Below are positions 63,093 to 64,000 of a stretch of 64,000 nt of DNA, one piece after another. The position numbers and the translations under genes were made by a program. Origin of the DNA: an uncultured Chryseobacterium sp. (lineage in GTDB: Bacteria > Bacteroidota > Bacteroidia > Flavobacteriales > Weeksellaceae); NCBI GenBank assembly GCA_913778275.1, contig CAJYWN010000011.1:1-64000 (forward strand). Reading direction: 5' to 3'. The notes below the pieces were generated by a model, which was given only the letters and a program-made list of their open reading frames with translations, was not told where the DNA came from and searched no databases. Within the stretch, counting starts at the first letter, position 1; every line of letters starts with the position of its first letter.

Positions 63093-64000
63093 TTAGGCAG
63101 GAATTTCTCCTTTGTATAAGAATGAAATAATTTCTTTATTCAATTTGTCGATCATTTCACTGAATAAGTGGAAAGATTCCTGTTTGTAGATTACCAGCGG
63201 ATCCTTCTGCTCATAAACAGCACCTTGGGAAGATCTTCTTAAATCGTCCATTTCACGAAGGTGAAGCTTCCAGTTTTCATCAATGATTGATAAAGTGATA
63301 TTCTTTTCAAAATCGTTGATTAAGCTGTCGCACTGTGTTTCATAAGCTTCTTTGAGATCAGTAACGATGGTCATTGTTTTATGGCCGTCGGTGAAAGGAA
63401 CCTGAATCATTTTGAACATCGATCCCTGGTTCTGATACACATTCTCAATAATCGGGAATGATTTTTCTTTCAGTAAGTTCAGTTTCATCTGATAATCTTC
63501 CTGAGCAGCTTTGAATAGGACATTGGTTAGATCCTGAATATTTTTGCTCTTGAAATCATTTTCAGAAATTGGCGATTCCATCGTAAACGTTTTGATGATT
63601 TCGTATTCGAAATCTTTATAGTTTCCTGATGCTTTTCCTTTGGCAACAATAGAGTTGGCGACATCAAAAATCATGTTCGTGATATCATACTTCAAATGGT
63701 CTCCGAACAGTGCATTCTTTCTTCTCTTATAGATTACGTCACGCTGTTTGTTCATTACGTCATCATACTCAAGAAGTCTCTTTCTTGTTCCAAAGTTATT
63801 TTCCTCTACTTTTTTCTGCGCTCTTTCAATTGATTTTGAAATCATGGAATGCTGAATTACTTCACCTTCCTTATGACCCATTCTGTCCATCATTTTAGCA
63901 ATTCTTTCAGAACCGAAGAGACGCATTAAGTTATCTTCAAGAGATACATAGAACTGTGAACTTCCCGGGTCTCCCTGACGTCCTGCTCTACCTCTCAGCT
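63093..64000 (-). CDS. secA: Preprotein translocase ATPase SecA, C-terminal part (cut by window edge)
   Basis: The open frame continues to the window end. Reading in from 64000 gives LRGRAGRQGDPGSSQFYVSLED, which is helicase motif VI, then LMRLFGSERIAKMMDRMG and the helical wing/scaffold domain (RKRLLEYDDVMNKQRDVIYKRR, then LREMDDLRRSSQGAVYEQKDPLVIYKQE). It ends GEIPA with no zinc-binding Cys tail visible. Roughly the last 300 residues are present. It drives Sec export with SecYEG. Confidence 0.98.
   Translation of the reverse strand, partial: LRGRAGRQGDPGSSQFYVSLEDNLMRLFGSERIAKMMDRMGHKEGEVIQHSMISKSIERAQKKVEENNFGTRKRLLEYDDVMNKQRDVIYKRRKNALFGDHLKYDITNMIFDVANSIVAKGKASGNYKDFEYEIIKTFTMESPISENDFKSKNIQDLTNVLFKAAQEDYQMKLNLLKEKSFPIIENVYQNQGSMFKMIQVPFTDGHKTMTIVTDLKEAYETQCDSLINDFEKNITLSIIDENWKLHLREMDDLRRSSQGAVYEQKDPLVIYKQESFHLFSEMIDKLNKEIISFLYKGEIPA

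Overview
The window is about 64 kb of low-GC DNA from a Bacteroidota chromosome, most likely Flavobacteriia of the Chryseobacterium/Weeksellaceae type. This rests on GLPGLI-family proteins, a SusC/SusD pair, many TonB-linked outer-membrane barrels, TAnnTTTG promoter elements, and the gene order and content of the division/murein (dcw) cluster. Genus is inference; phylum is well supported. All calls come from reading the sequence; no searches were run.

Layout. 1-183: the end of tRNA-Gly(GCC), a complete tRNA-Leu(TAA) and their terminator. 258-6792 (minus): accessory secreted proteins, namely a CarboxypepD_reg/outer-membrane barrel, two GLPGLI proteins, two tandem paralogous small secreted proteins, and two secreted proteins ending in the same six-cysteine module. 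7091-16614 (plus): a ribosomal-peptide (lanthipeptide-like) locus with an AraC/TPR membrane regulator (frameshifted at an A9 run), a 53-aa precursor with a GG motif, two exported serine hydrolases of the S15/CocE and S9 types, and a LanB-type dehydratase split into a glutamylation protein and a separate elimination protein. No LanC cyclase or ABC exporter is visible. A ~250-bp regulatory region carrying several palindromes and repeats is present twice (4567-4818 and 6843-7096), tying the minus-strand peptide genes to the regulator. 16718-21615: a two-component system and another barrel protein. 22125-26400: a JmjC/cupin protein, then an NAD+/ADP-ribose gene set (kptA, ADP-ribosylglycohydrolase, Sir2, macrodomain, NADAR). 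Two members of that set are interrupted, one by an in-frame stop and one by an A9 frameshift.

26909-45439 (minus) is the dcw cluster, in transcription order mraZ-rsmH-ftsL-ftsI-murE-mraY-murD-ftsW-murG-murC-ftsQ-ftsA-ftsZ, followed by a YqeY gene. Three small unrelated genes sit in it: a four-helix-bundle protein, a GIY-YIG protein and a frameshifted GxxExxY protein. Each is bracketed by inverted copies of a different short repeat. Further palindromic repeats lie in other dcw gaps.

45712-47624 (plus): alpha/beta hydrolase, EngB and an acetyltransferase. 47667-55982: a PI-PLC-like secreted enzyme, an orphan SusC/SusD pair with a leader hairpin, MsrA and a ROK kinase. 56070-62941 (minus): an iron-uptake region of two TonB-dependent siderophore receptors alternating with two PepSY membrane proteins, with a shared 13-bp motif near two promoters. 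63093-64000: the C-terminal part of SecA, cut by the window edge.

The parts most worth following up are the 3.7-16.6 kb peptide region and the repeat-bracketed cargo genes in the dcw cluster. The four interrupted genes should be checked against raw reads, because two lie in A9 runs and could be sequencing errors.
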